A stretch of 15,040 nt of DNA from Thermoflexales bacterium (GTDB lineage Bacteria; Chloroflexota; Anaerolineae; Fen-1058): positions 1 through 15,040 of the forward strand of contig JAFGFO010000190.1 of assembly GCA_016931085.1 (NCBI GenBank), read 5' to 3'. Position 1 is the stretch's first letter. Every line of letters starts with the position of its first letter. Below, piece after piece: positions 8,089-15,040 of this stretch. The translations under genes and the position numbers were made by a program. The notes beneath the pieces were generated by a model. The model had not been told where the DNA came from, did no database searches, and saw nothing but the letters and a program-made list of their open reading frames with translations.

Positions 8089-8117
8089 ATTATACACCAT
8101 AGTCGCTTGGGGTGAAA
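8089..8117 (-). promoter_or_regulatory. Candidate tumA-tumE promoter
   Basis: On the minus strand a perfect TATAAT (8094-8089) lies about 28 nt before the tumA start codon, with a weaker TTTCAC (8117-8112) 17 nt upstream of it. It lies in the 67-bp region shared with the divergent helicase gene, where TumA autoregulation would act. Confidence 0.45.
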
Positions 8118-8127
8118 GGCGAGATAT

Positions 8128-11100
8128 ATGTCTCTTAACCCAGTTCAATTTGGCAAACAAGTCATAGACCAGTTCGGGCGCTACCTGCGCACCACATTCC
8201 CCATCGCCGACGAGCGGCTGTCAGCCCAAGTCGCCGACGCGCTGCGGCACAAGATCGCCGGCGAGCCGCTGCTGTATCGCGGGCCGTATGTCTACCTCAA
8301 CCGCCCGTTCGAGCCTGGGCCGGCGCTGGCCGATCTCGTCGCCGAGCCAAGCCTAGGGCTGCACCCGGCACTGAAAAGCGTCTTTGGCTACAACACGCTC
8401 CACAAGCATCAAGAGCTGGCCCTGCGCGCCATCCTGGCCGGCCGTCACACAGTCGTGGCCACCGGCACCGGCTCGGGCAAGACCGAAGCCTTCCTGCTGC
8501 CTATTCTCAATCACTGCTTTCACCTGCGTGACGCTCCCTCGCCCCGCTCTGCAGGGAGAGGGGCGATTGGCGAAGCCAATCGGGGCGAGGGAGGCCTCGT
8601 CGCCATCCTCGTTTACCCGATGAATGCGCTCGTCAACGATCAACTCGACCGGCTGCGCTGGATGCTGGCCGGCACGCGCATCACCTTTGGCCGCTACACC
8701 GGCGACACGCCCGACCAGGCCGACAGCCAGATGCTGCGCATGGATCAACCCCGCGCCTACACCAACGCCGAGCGCCAGGCCCACGCCGATGGCTTGGCAA
8801 CCTTTGGCGCTGCTGCCTTGCCGCTGCCGTGGGAAGAATGTTACGACCGCGAAAGCATTGCAGCGCGCCAGCCACGCCTGCTGCTGACCAACTATAGCCA
8901 GCTCGAATACCTGCTGCTGCGCGACAAGGACCTGGCGCTATTCCGGGGCGCGCCGCTGCGCTTTTTGGTGTTTGACGAGGTGCACACCTACACCGGCGAG
9001 CTAGGCTCCGAGGTCGCTTGCCTGATCCGCCGCTTGCGCCACGTGGCGGGCAAAACGCCGGATGAGGTGGTGTGCATTGGCACCAGTGCTACGGTCAGTA
9101 GGGGCGACTCGGCGAGTTACCCGTGGGAAGATGACATTGACGTCGAAGCGACCACACGCCGCTTTGCCCATCGCCTGTTTGGCGTTCCAGAAGATCGCAT
9201 TACCTTTGTGGCGGAGCGCTTTATTCCAATCGAGCCGCGGCCAGCGGTGTACTCACCGCCCGTGCCGGCTGATACGCCGGCTTTGCTGGCCAGGGTGCTC
9301 GACGAAGCGTGGACGGTGCAGCAGCGCGACGAGCCGGGCGAGTTGCCGCCGGCGCTGTTACAGGCGGCAGAGGAATTGTGCGGGAAGCAAGCTTTGACCC
9401 TCATCCCCGACTCTTCCCCCTACAAGGGGGAAGGGGGCGTCAACGACCGCCTCTACGACCTTCTCCAGGCCAATAGCCTCGTGCTGACGCTGAACCAGGT
9501 GTTCAGCCGCCCCTTGCGCTGGGAAGAGGCGCTGCCCCGCGTGCACGCGCTTGGGCGCCAAAGCACCGACGACGAAACCTTGATTGCCGAGATGCTGGCC
9601 TATCTCACGCTGGGCGCGCTCGTTCAGCGCGACGGCGAGCCACTGCTGCGTCCCAAGCTGCACTATTTCCTCCAGGGCTTTCAGGGCTTGTACGTCAGCC
9701 TGGAAGACGACGGGCCGCGCGTCCATTTCGATGCCGATTCGGCCGCCGCGCACACCGAGCGCTTTTTGTTCCCGCTCGTGCTGTGCCGCGCCTGCGGCCA
9801 ACATTATTTCGAGGTCGTTGCCAGTGACCCGCTGGCTGCCGATGTGGATGGGCAGGTAACGGGCTACCGGCTGGCTCGCGCCCCGGGCCGCTTTGAGGCC
9901 ATAGACGAGGAGCACGCTTTTCACCTGACCGACGTGCTGTGCACCGCCGACGAGGACGAGCAGGCCGGCGCGGCGACAAAATATTACGTCTGTTCCAGTT
10001 GCAGTACGTTGCACAGCGAACCCAGCCCGCACTGCCTGAATCCCAAATGCCAGCGAATGAGCACGCTCGTGCAACTGGTGGCCTTTCCCGGCCCGCTCAC
10101 AGCCTGCCCGGCGTGCGGCGCAAGCAATCGCGGCAATCTGTCCGTCATCCGTGATACGCGCAGCGCCGAGGTAGCCGACGTGACCATCCTCAGCCAGTCC
10201 ATGCTCAGCGCCATGCCCGAACCCTCCATGCGCAAGCTGCTCGTCTTTGCCGACAATCGCCAGGACGCCGCCTTCCAGGCTGGCTGGATGGAAAGCCGCT
10301 CCAAGCGCTTTCGCATGCGCCACCTGCTTTACGGCGTGCTGCATAATACTCCTTACAACGATCCGATTGGCTTGGGCCGCTTGTCAGATGGATTGCTGGA
10401 TCAAGCTCTGTCCGCCGGCGTGCTGGATCGCGGTGAGCGAGGCGAGTGGGATGACAAGGACGAGCGGACCTACGTGCGCTGGTTCTTGCTGGAAGAGTTT
10501 GCGTCGAGCGGCCAACGCCGCACCAGCCTGGAACAATTGGGGCTGGCGGCCGTGCACTATGCCGGGCTAGCCGTTGACAGCGATCACACTTTCTTTGAGC
10601 ACTGGGCAATTCTGCTCAAGATCAGCCCGCAAGAGTGCCTTGACCTGGCGCACGTGTTGCTAGATTATTACCGTCGCCGGGGGTTGTTGAGCGACCCACT
10701 GTTGTGCCGCTACTGGACTCCCCAAGACCCCGAAGTGCGCAAGGGATTGGTCTGGGCGGCCGACTATGCGCGCCCCAAGGCCCTGACGCTGCTGCCGGCC
10801 GGGCGACGTTCAGGCTTTGTCATGGGATGGCTGGCCTCGAATGGGCGCTCTGGCCCGCAGACGATCGTGGACAAGGCCACCGGCGCGTCCAAACAGCGGG
10901 ATGATTTTTTGAAAGCGTTGTGGGATTGGTTGCAGCAGCACGAGTTCCTGGTGCCGGTCGACCTGGTGCAGCGCCGCCGTGGGCGTGTTGAGCGCATCCA
11001 GGTGGGTGGCGAGGGATTGCACGTCAATGCCGACAAGCTCGGCTTTGCCGAAACGGAAGTGCGCCAGGTGTGCAATCGCTGCGGGCGCGCGCAGGCGGTC

Positions 11101-13509
11101 GCCTTGCCCGGCGCTGCTTGCCCCGAGTACAACTGCAAGGGGCGCACCGCGCCCGGCGGCCGTGAACAAGATCACTATGACGTGGTGCAATACACGCGCA
11201 TGTCGTTCACGCCCATGAAGGCGTATGAACATTCGGCGCAGGTGCCCCGCAAGACGCGCAACCAGGTGGAGCGTGAATTCAAAAAGGCCGATGGCGCGTA
11301 CAATGTGCTGGTTTGCACGCCCACGTTAGAGTTGGGCGTGGACATTGGCAAGTTGGAAATGGCCCTCATGCGCAATGTTCCGCCTACTCCGGCCAACTAT
11401 GCCCAACGCGCCGGCCGCGCCGGCCGGCGTCACCGCATTGCCGTGGTATTCACGTATTGCCGGGGACATTATCACGATCGCTATTTCTTTAACGATCCGG
11501 CTGAAATGATCGCGGGGGAAATCCGCGTGCCGGCGTTCAGCATGCGCAACGAGCCGCTCATCCGCAAGCACGTGCACTCGGCCACGCTCACCGCGCTGCG
11601 CGAGCTGGCGGGAGCCGGCGAAGCGGACGTGCTGGCCGATGCTTTCCCGTCTTACATCTGGGCCTACTTTGGCCAACTGTTTGAAGGGGAAGACCACGTT
11701 GAACGCATCCGTTACTTTGACGCGCCACGCGAGTTCCCCAAGCTGGCAGCCCTCATTCTCCGCCACCGCGAAACGATCATGGGCCGGCTGGCCGCCATCT
11801 TTGCCCAGGCATGGCCCGTCGATGATGCTCAAGCGGTGAGCCGTGACACGCTGGGGCGTTACCTGGACGAAATGACGAGCCAGTTGGAGTCTCACGCGCG
11901 GCAACTGTTCAAGCGGATCAGGGCCTATCGAGACAGGTTGGCCGAATATCGCCGCACCGAAGAACAGAACCTGGGGCTGACGCCCGAAGAGTATCACAAG
12001 CGCAAGCAGTTCGAGTACGCGTTGGCAAGCTACCAGAAGCAGACCTTGGGGAACTATACGCTGTCTTACTTGTGCAACGATGGCTTTCTGCCCGGCTATG
12101 CTCTCAGCCGCGAAAGTGTGGTAGCGCAGTGCATCGATCCTCTCATCGAACTATCCAGGCCGGCGGCGGTGGCTTTGCGTGAGTTTACCCCGGCCAACTG
12201 GGTCTATGCCGACCGGCACATCTACCGCGTGCAGACGCTCAATTTCTACAAGCTCAAGGCTGAAGACAGCGCGTTTACTTCCAGTACGCTGCAGCGAGTG
12301 ATGCGCTTTGATCGCCAGGCCGGGCGCGTGTGGGATCCGGCCGTGTCCTCGACCGAAGGCGGGCTGCTAGCTGGCGCCGAGTTTAGCTCGTTCCAGCTCA
12401 CCGACGTCGACCTGGCTATGGAGCAGGACATTGACGACCGGCGCGACCGGCGTTATCGCATTGCCTTTGACACGTATGGCTTGCTGTTGGGCGAGCATGG
12501 CGGCGGGCATGGGGGGCATATCCTGCAATACAAATACCGCTACCTGACTCGCTCGCACGTGCGCCTGGTGAACATGGGGCCAAGCGCTGTTGGGCCAGCC
12601 AGTCCCGGCGTTGGTTTTCCGGTTTGCCCGTTGTGCGGCGAATCTCGTTCGCCCTTTGCCACCGATGCCGAGATCAGCGCCTTTGCCGAGGCGCACCGGA
12701 CGCGCTGCCGGACCGAGGTGGTGTGGACGGCGCTGCACGTCGAGCTGCCTTCGGATGTGCTGGTCGTTGGCCCATGTACCGGCCAGGCTGAGGCGGTCAA
12801 TGTCTTTGAGGCGGTGCGCATCGGCGCGCGCATGGTGCTGGATATGGGGGCCACCGAGATCGATGGCTTTGTGCAGGTGGACGAGGGTGGTGCGTGTTGG
12901 GCCGTGCTCTACGACCCGCTGCCGGGGGGATCGGGCTTTTTGCCCGAGATCCTGAACTATTGGCCGGCCATTTGCCAGCGTGCGGCGGGCGTGTTGGAGA
13001 CGTGCACGTGCAAGAAGGCGTGCTACAAGTGCATGCTGCACTTTCGCAACCAGCAATATCATGACGTCTTGGATCGCTTGCAGGCGGTGGAGCTGATGGG
13101 CAGGCTGGCCGGCGAGGCGGTGCGCGAGTATGACATTCCGTCGGTTGTGATCAAGGGACCGGTGGATAAACAACTGGCCGAGAGTGGCTCCGAGGAGCGT
13201 TTCCAATACCTGTTGGAAGCGCGCCACGTCCCACTGCCGCCGGAGAAGCAGTACCGGGTCGAGTTAGGCACGGGCTACACCGTGGCCGATTTTGCTTACC
13301 CTCAGCAGCGGGTGTTGGTGTTCATAGATGGCATGTCGGCCAGCCTGCACGGCGATCCCGAGCAGCGGCGCAAGGACAAGCTCAAGCGTGCGCAGGCCAG
13401 GATGCAGGGCTGGCACGTGGTCGAGAGCACCGCCGAGGGCTTGAAGGACGAGACGACTCTTGGGCTGATGCTGGACGAGCTGGCGTTGTATTTGGGGCAA
13501 GGGGAGTAA
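8128..13509 (+). CDS. Giant DEAD/DEAH helicase with DUF1998 and Vsr/DUF559-like C-terminus, DruE-like
   Basis: This is a 1793-residue superfamily 2 helicase. Seen: Walker A TGTGSGKTE at 112-120, motif Ia YPMNALVNDQ near 165, DEVH at 283-286, SAT at 320-322, then a roughly 650-residue insert with zinc-type cysteines (CRACGQ, CSSC, CPACG, CNRCG). The second lobe follows with TPTLELGVDIG near 1065 and QRAGRAGRR at 1093-1101. The DUF1998 part has CPLCG near 1500 and Cys1626, Cys1628, Cys1632 and Cys1635 followed by YHDVLDR. The last 100 residues (VADFAYPQQRVLVFIDG, then GWHVVEST) resemble Vsr/DUF559 nucleases. Length and order match Druantia DruE better than DISARM DrmA (helicase) plus DrmB (DUF1998), although a fused DrmA-DrmB is a possible reading. 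AAAGG at 8115-8119 supports the ATG at 8128. The STAND gene follows after 1 nt, suggesting co-translation. The DruE assignment is inference. Confidence 0.85.
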   Translation: MSLNPVQFGKQVIDQFGRYLRTTFPIADERLSAQVADALRHKIAGEPLLYRGPYVYLNRPFEPGPALADLVAEPSLGLHPALKSVFGYNTLHKHQELALRAILAGRHTVVATGTGSGKTEAFLLPILNHCFHLRDAPSPRSAGRGAIGEANRGEGGLVAILVYPMNALVNDQLDRLRWMLAGTRITFGRYTGDTPDQADSQMLRMDQPRAYTNAERQAHADGLATFGAAALPLPWEECYDRESIAARQPRLLLTNYSQLEYLLLRDKDLALFRGAPLRFLVFDEVHTYTGELGSEVACLIRRLRHVAGKTPDEVVCIGTSATVSRGDSASYPWEDDIDVEATTRRFAHRLFGVPEDRITFVAERFIPIEPRPAVYSPPVPADTPALLARVLDEAWTVQQRDEPGELPPALLQAAEELCGKQALTLIPDSSPYKGEGGVNDRLYDLLQANSLVLTLNQVFSRPLRWEEALPRVHALGRQSTDDETLIAEMLAYLTLGALVQRDGEPLLRPKLHYFLQGFQGLYVSLEDDGPRVHFDADSAAAHTERFLFPLVLCRACGQHYFEVVASDPLAADVDGQVTGYRLARAPGRFEAIDEEHAFHLTDVLCTADEDEQAGAATKYYVCSSCSTLHSEPSPHCLNPKCQRMSTLVQLVAFPGPLTACPACGASNRGNLSVIRDTRSAEVADVTILSQSMLSAMPEPSMRKLLVFADNRQDAAFQAGWMESRSKRFRMRHLLYGVLHNTPYNDPIGLGRLSDGLLDQALSAGVLDRGERGEWDDKDERTYVRWFLLEEFASSGQRRTSLEQLGLAAVHYAGLAVDSDHTFFEHWAILLKISPQECLDLAHVLLDYYRRRGLLSDPLLCRYWTPQDPEVRKGLVWAADYARPKALTLLPAGRRSGFVMGWLASNGRSGPQTIVDKATGASKQRDDFLKALWDWLQQHEFLVPVDLVQRRRGRVERIQVGGEGLHVNADKLGFAETEVRQVCNRCGRAQAVALPGAACPEYNCKGRTAPGGREQDHYDVVQYTRMSFTPMKAYEHSAQVPRKTRNQVEREFKKADGAYNVLVCTPTLELGVDIGKLEMALMRNVPPTPANYAQRAGRAGRRHRIAVVFTYCRGHYHDRYFFNDPAEMIAGEIRVPAFSMRNEPLIRKHVHSATLTALRELAGAGEADVLADAFPSYIWAYFGQLFEGEDHVERIRYFDAPREFPKLAALILRHRETIMGRLAAIFAQAWPVDDAQAVSRDTLGRYLDEMTSQLESHARQLFKRIRAYRDRLAEYRRTEEQNLGLTPEEYHKRKQFEYALASYQKQTLGNYTLSYLCNDGFLPGYALSRESVVAQCIDPLIELSRPAAVALREFTPANWVYADRHIYRVQTLNFYKLKAEDSAFTSSTLQRVMRFDRQAGRVWDPAVSSTEGGLLAGAEFSSFQLTDVDLAMEQDIDDRRDRRYRIAFDTYGLLLGEHGGGHGGHILQYKYRYLTRSHVRLVNMGPSAVGPASPGVGFPVCPLCGESRSPFATDAEISAFAEAHRTRCRTEVVWTALHVELPSDVLVVGPCTGQAEAVNVFEAVRIGARMVLDMGATEIDGFVQVDEGGACWAVLYDPLPGGSGFLPEILNYWPAICQRAAGVLETCTCKKACYKCMLHFRNQQYHDVLDRLQAVELMGRLAGEAVREYDIPSVVIKGPVDKQLAESGSEERFQYLLEARHVPLPPEKQYRVELGTGYTVADFAYPQQRVLVFIDGMSASLHGDPEQRRKDKLKRAQARMQGWHVVESTAEGLKDETTLGLMLDELALYLGQGE
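8534..8593. repeat. Nested hairpin repeat inside the large helicase gene
   Basis: Outer arms CTCCCTCGCCCCG (8534-8546) and CGGGGCGAGGGAG (8581-8593) are a perfect 13-bp inverted repeat. An inner perfect 8-bp stem CGATTGGC/GCCAATCG with loop GAA lies at 8564-8582. The element is 60 bp, a multiple of three, and translates as APSPRSAGRGAIGEANRGEGG between helicase motifs I and Ia. Confidence 0.75.
9102..9122. repeat. GGGCGACTCG-type palindrome inside the large helicase gene
   Basis: GGGCGACTCG (9102-9111) is mirrored by CGAGTTACCC (9113-9122) around one central G, with 8 of 10 pairs matching. The core resembles a dispersed GTAGGGGCGACTCG repeat that I recall from Chloroflexota-like genomes. It is translated right after the SAT helicase motif III. 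Confidence 0.5.
9402..9435. repeat. Palindromic repeat inside the insert region of the large helicase
   Basis: CTTCCCCCT (9413-9421) and AGGGGGAAG (9425-9433) form a perfect 9-bp stem with loop ACA. The stretch translates as LIPDSSPYKGEGGVN, the same peptide class as the other GC-rich repeats in this window. Confidence 0.65.
13499..13506 (+). promoter_or_regulatory. Ribosome binding site deciding the GTG start of the STAND gene
   Basis: AAGGGGAG lies inside the last codons of the helicase gene and 4 nt before GTG at 13511. It is the best start signal near this reading frame, because no ATG with a Shine-Dalgarno sequence occurs before the NB-ARC domain. Confidence 0.6.
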
Positions 13510-13510
13510 A

Positions 13511-15040
13511 GTGGATACGCAGCCAGGCACTCCAGAAGACAAGATCATCTACGGTGACGAGGTTCACGGCGACAAGGTCGCAGGGAACAAGATCACCTAC
13601 ATCTACCCATCCCCCGAACCTATCATCCAAAGTGTCCATCAGCTTCCATCACCCTCACGTGACTTTACTGGCCGCGAGGCCGAACTGGACGAACTGACCG
13701 CTGCCCTCGGGCGCGGCGCCACCATCACCGGCCTGCGCGGCATGGGTGGCATTGGCAAAACCGCCCTGGCCTTGAAACTGGCTGACGGGCTGATCGAGCG
13801 TTACCCAGACGCCCAGTTCTACCTCGACCTGCGCGGCACCAGTCCCAAGCCGCTCACGCCGGCCGAGGCCATGGCCCATATCATTCGCGCTTACCACCCG
13901 ACCGCCAAGCTGCCTGAGAGCCAGGCCGAGTTGGAAGGACTGTACCGCTCTGTTTTGCACGGCCAATGTGCTCTGCTGCTGATGGACAATGCCGCCGATC
14001 GCGCCCAGGTCGAGCCACTCTTGCCGCCGGCATCTTGCCTGTTGTTGGTCACCTCGCGCCAGCATTTCACCCTGCCGGGCTTGTATGCCAAGGACTTGAA
14101 CGTAATGCTGCCCAATGATGCCCAGGCGCTGCTGCTGCGGATCGCCGAGCGTATAAACGGCTATTCCGGCGAACTGGCCAGACTGTGCGGCTACCTGCCA
14201 CTGGCGTTGCGTGCCGCCGCTAGTTTGCTGGCGGCTACTCCGGATCTGGCACCCGCTCAATATGCCGACGAATTGCGCGACGAGCGCACACGGCTGGAAT
14301 GCATTGGGACAGAAGGTGTGAGTGCCAGTGTGGAAGCCTCGCTCAACATGAGCTACCAACGCCTAAATGAAGCTAGTGCGTGCGTGTTTCGCCTGCTGGC
14401 TGTCTTCCCCGGCTCATTCGATACCGCAGCGGAAGAAGTTGTGTGTGAGGACACCGGCCATAGACATTTGAGCGAGCTGGTGCGCTACAGCCTGGTGGAT
14501 TGGAACGAGAGCATCAAGCGTTACAACTTGCATGACCTGACACGGCTGTTCGCTGAGGCGCGGATGAGCGACGAGGAACACTATGCTGTACGGCAACGGC
14601 ATGCGGCACACTATGAGACCGTGCTCCGTGCCGGTAATGATCTCTACACTCAAGGTGATGAAGCTCTTGTTTATAGCTTGGCCCTTTTTGACCTTGAATG
14701 GCCCAACATCGAAACCGGATTTGCCTGGGCTACAACCAATGCTGAAAAAGATAACAACGCCGCACAACTATGCATGAGGTATCCTGACTGGCCCTACCTG
14801 CTCGAATTGCGGTTACGTCCGCAGCAACGTATTCACTGGTTTGAAGCGGCTCTCGCCGCCGCACGGCGCTTAAAGGATCGTACCGGAGAGAATACCTACC
14901 TAGGTACTCATATTCCGCTCCATGAGCACGGGATTACGGCTAAAAGCCCGTTACTGGACGATTTATGCCTAGCGACATACTCAAAACAAGTGCAAAATCA
15001 GGCGTGGCGCAAACCCCCTTTTGGAGGAGCGGAATATGAG
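13511..15040 (+). CDS. STAND NB-ARC ATPase, AfsR-like (3' disrupted or truncated)
   Basis: This is a signal-transduction ATPase that should act as a nucleotide-switched sensor, like the nSTAND defence proteins. Seen: an N-terminal GD-rich stretch YGDEVHGDKVAGNKIT (residues 14-29); FTGREAELDEL leading the NB-ARC; P-loop GMGGIGKT at 77-84; Walker B LLLMDNAAD with D159; sensor TSR at 181-183; GYLPLAL at 227-233; and an MHD-type LHD at 340-342, then a helical region. Relatives continue into TPR repeats after a segment like RRLKDRTGE...YLG. Here that similarity stops at residue 465 and an unrelated 45-residue open frame runs to the window edge. No separate N-terminal effector domain is visible. 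The GTG start is chosen for the AAGGGGAG 4 nt upstream and the 1-nt gap from the helicase stop; it is probably co-translated with that gene. Confidence 0.82.
   Translation, partial: MDTQPGTPEDKIIYGDEVHGDKVAGNKITYIYPSPEPIIQSVHQLPSPSRDFTGREAELDELTAALGRGATITGLRGMGGIGKTALALKLADGLIERYPDAQFYLDLRGTSPKPLTPAEAMAHIIRAYHPTAKLPESQAELEGLYRSVLHGQCALLLMDNAADRAQVEPLLPPASCLLLVTSRQHFTLPGLYAKDLNVMLPNDAQALLLRIAERINGYSGELARLCGYLPLALRAAASLLAATPDLAPAQYADELRDERTRLECIGTEGVSASVEASLNMSYQRLNEASACVFRLLAVFPGSFDTAAEEVVCEDTGHRHLSELVRYSLVDWNESIKRYNLHDLTRLFAEARMSDEEHYAVRQRHAAHYETVLRAGNDLYTQGDEALVYSLALFDLEWPNIETGFAWATTNAEKDNNAAQLCMRYPDWPYLLELRLRPQQRIHWFEAALAAARRLKDRTGENTYLGTHIPLHEHGITAKSPLLDDLCLATYSKQVQNQAWRKPPFGGAEYE
14905..15040. 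mobile_element. Putative MITE-like element with 15-bp terminal inverted repeats
   Basis: CTCATATTCCGCTCC (14907-14921) is mirrored exactly by GGAGCGGAATATGAG (15026-15040), 104 bp apart. TA (14905-14906) precedes the left copy, as with IS630/Tc1-type TA targets. The similarity of the STAND protein to its family ends at the same point. The right flank is not in the window, so a target duplication cannot be checked. The right copy also carries GGAGGA with 7-nt spacing to ATG at 15036, so it could instead be the start of another gene. Confidence 0.45.

Noticed and set aside
1165..9435. CRISPR-like repeats
   Set aside because: The repeats are different palindromic cores scattered inside genes, with no regular spacing and no unique spacers.
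9358..10344. 328-codon minus-strand open frame within the large helicase
   Set aside because: It is a shadow of the zinc-rich insert region, with composition typical of antisense frames and no start signal.
8128..13509. Calling the large helicase DrmA or DrmB outright
   Set aside because: DISARM normally has these as two proteins. The single-chain helicase plus DUF1998 order is closer to DruE/YprA relatives, so the fused DrmA-DrmB reading is kept only as an alternative.
14414..14767. 117-codon minus-strand open frame in the STAND gene
   Set aside because: It is antisense to the LHD-containing region and has no domain signature.

Overview
The window reads as a piece of a defence island from a GC-rich bacterium. 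The best guess is Chloroflexota (Anaerolineae-like). This rests on dispersed palindromic repeats inserted in frame inside genes, a TumA/TumE toxin-antitoxin pair, and an AfsR-like NB-ARC STAND ATPase. It is inference; there is no rRNA or tRNA to confirm it. Both outer genes are cut by the window or by an insertion.

Layout. Bases 2-3055 (+): a SNF2/RapA-type helicase that I recognise as DISARM DrmD, lacking its first residues because the frame is already open at the left edge. Bases 3058-7248 (+): a 1396-residue Eco57I/DrmMI-type adenine methyltransferase, 2 nt downstream of drmD. Bases 7333-8060 (-): tumA-tumE, transcribed against everything else and splitting the defence genes. Bases 8128-13509 (+): a 1793-residue DEAD/DEAH helicase with zinc clusters, a DUF1998 C-terminal region and a Vsr/DUF559-like terminal domain, closest in architecture to Druantia DruE and YprA/MrfA relatives. 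Bases 13511-15040 (+): a STAND NB-ARC ATPase starting 1 nt after the helicase; its expected TPR part is lost at about base 14905, where a 15-bp inverted repeat begins.

How it may work together. DrmD and DrmMI are the class 1 DISARM accessory pair, in which the methylase marks self DNA and the helicases act on unmarked phage DNA. The usual DISARM core drmA, drmB and drmC are not in the window. A single long helicase-DUF1998-nuclease-like protein occupies their place and may replace DrmA and DrmB. The STAND protein is translationally close to that helicase and could be its sensor or a second defence line. The toxin-antitoxin pair probably stabilises the island. The result looks like a DISARM/Druantia hybrid rather than a textbook example of either.

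The most unusual sequence-level feature is a set of at least seven dispersed palindromic repeats that sit inside the three large genes and all keep the reading frame. A second is an AT-richer block in the methylase that covers its presumed target-recognition region and suggests a swapped specificity domain. No CRISPR array, tRNA, rRNA or identifiable transposase gene was seen, and no gene-free stretch exceeds 300 bases.
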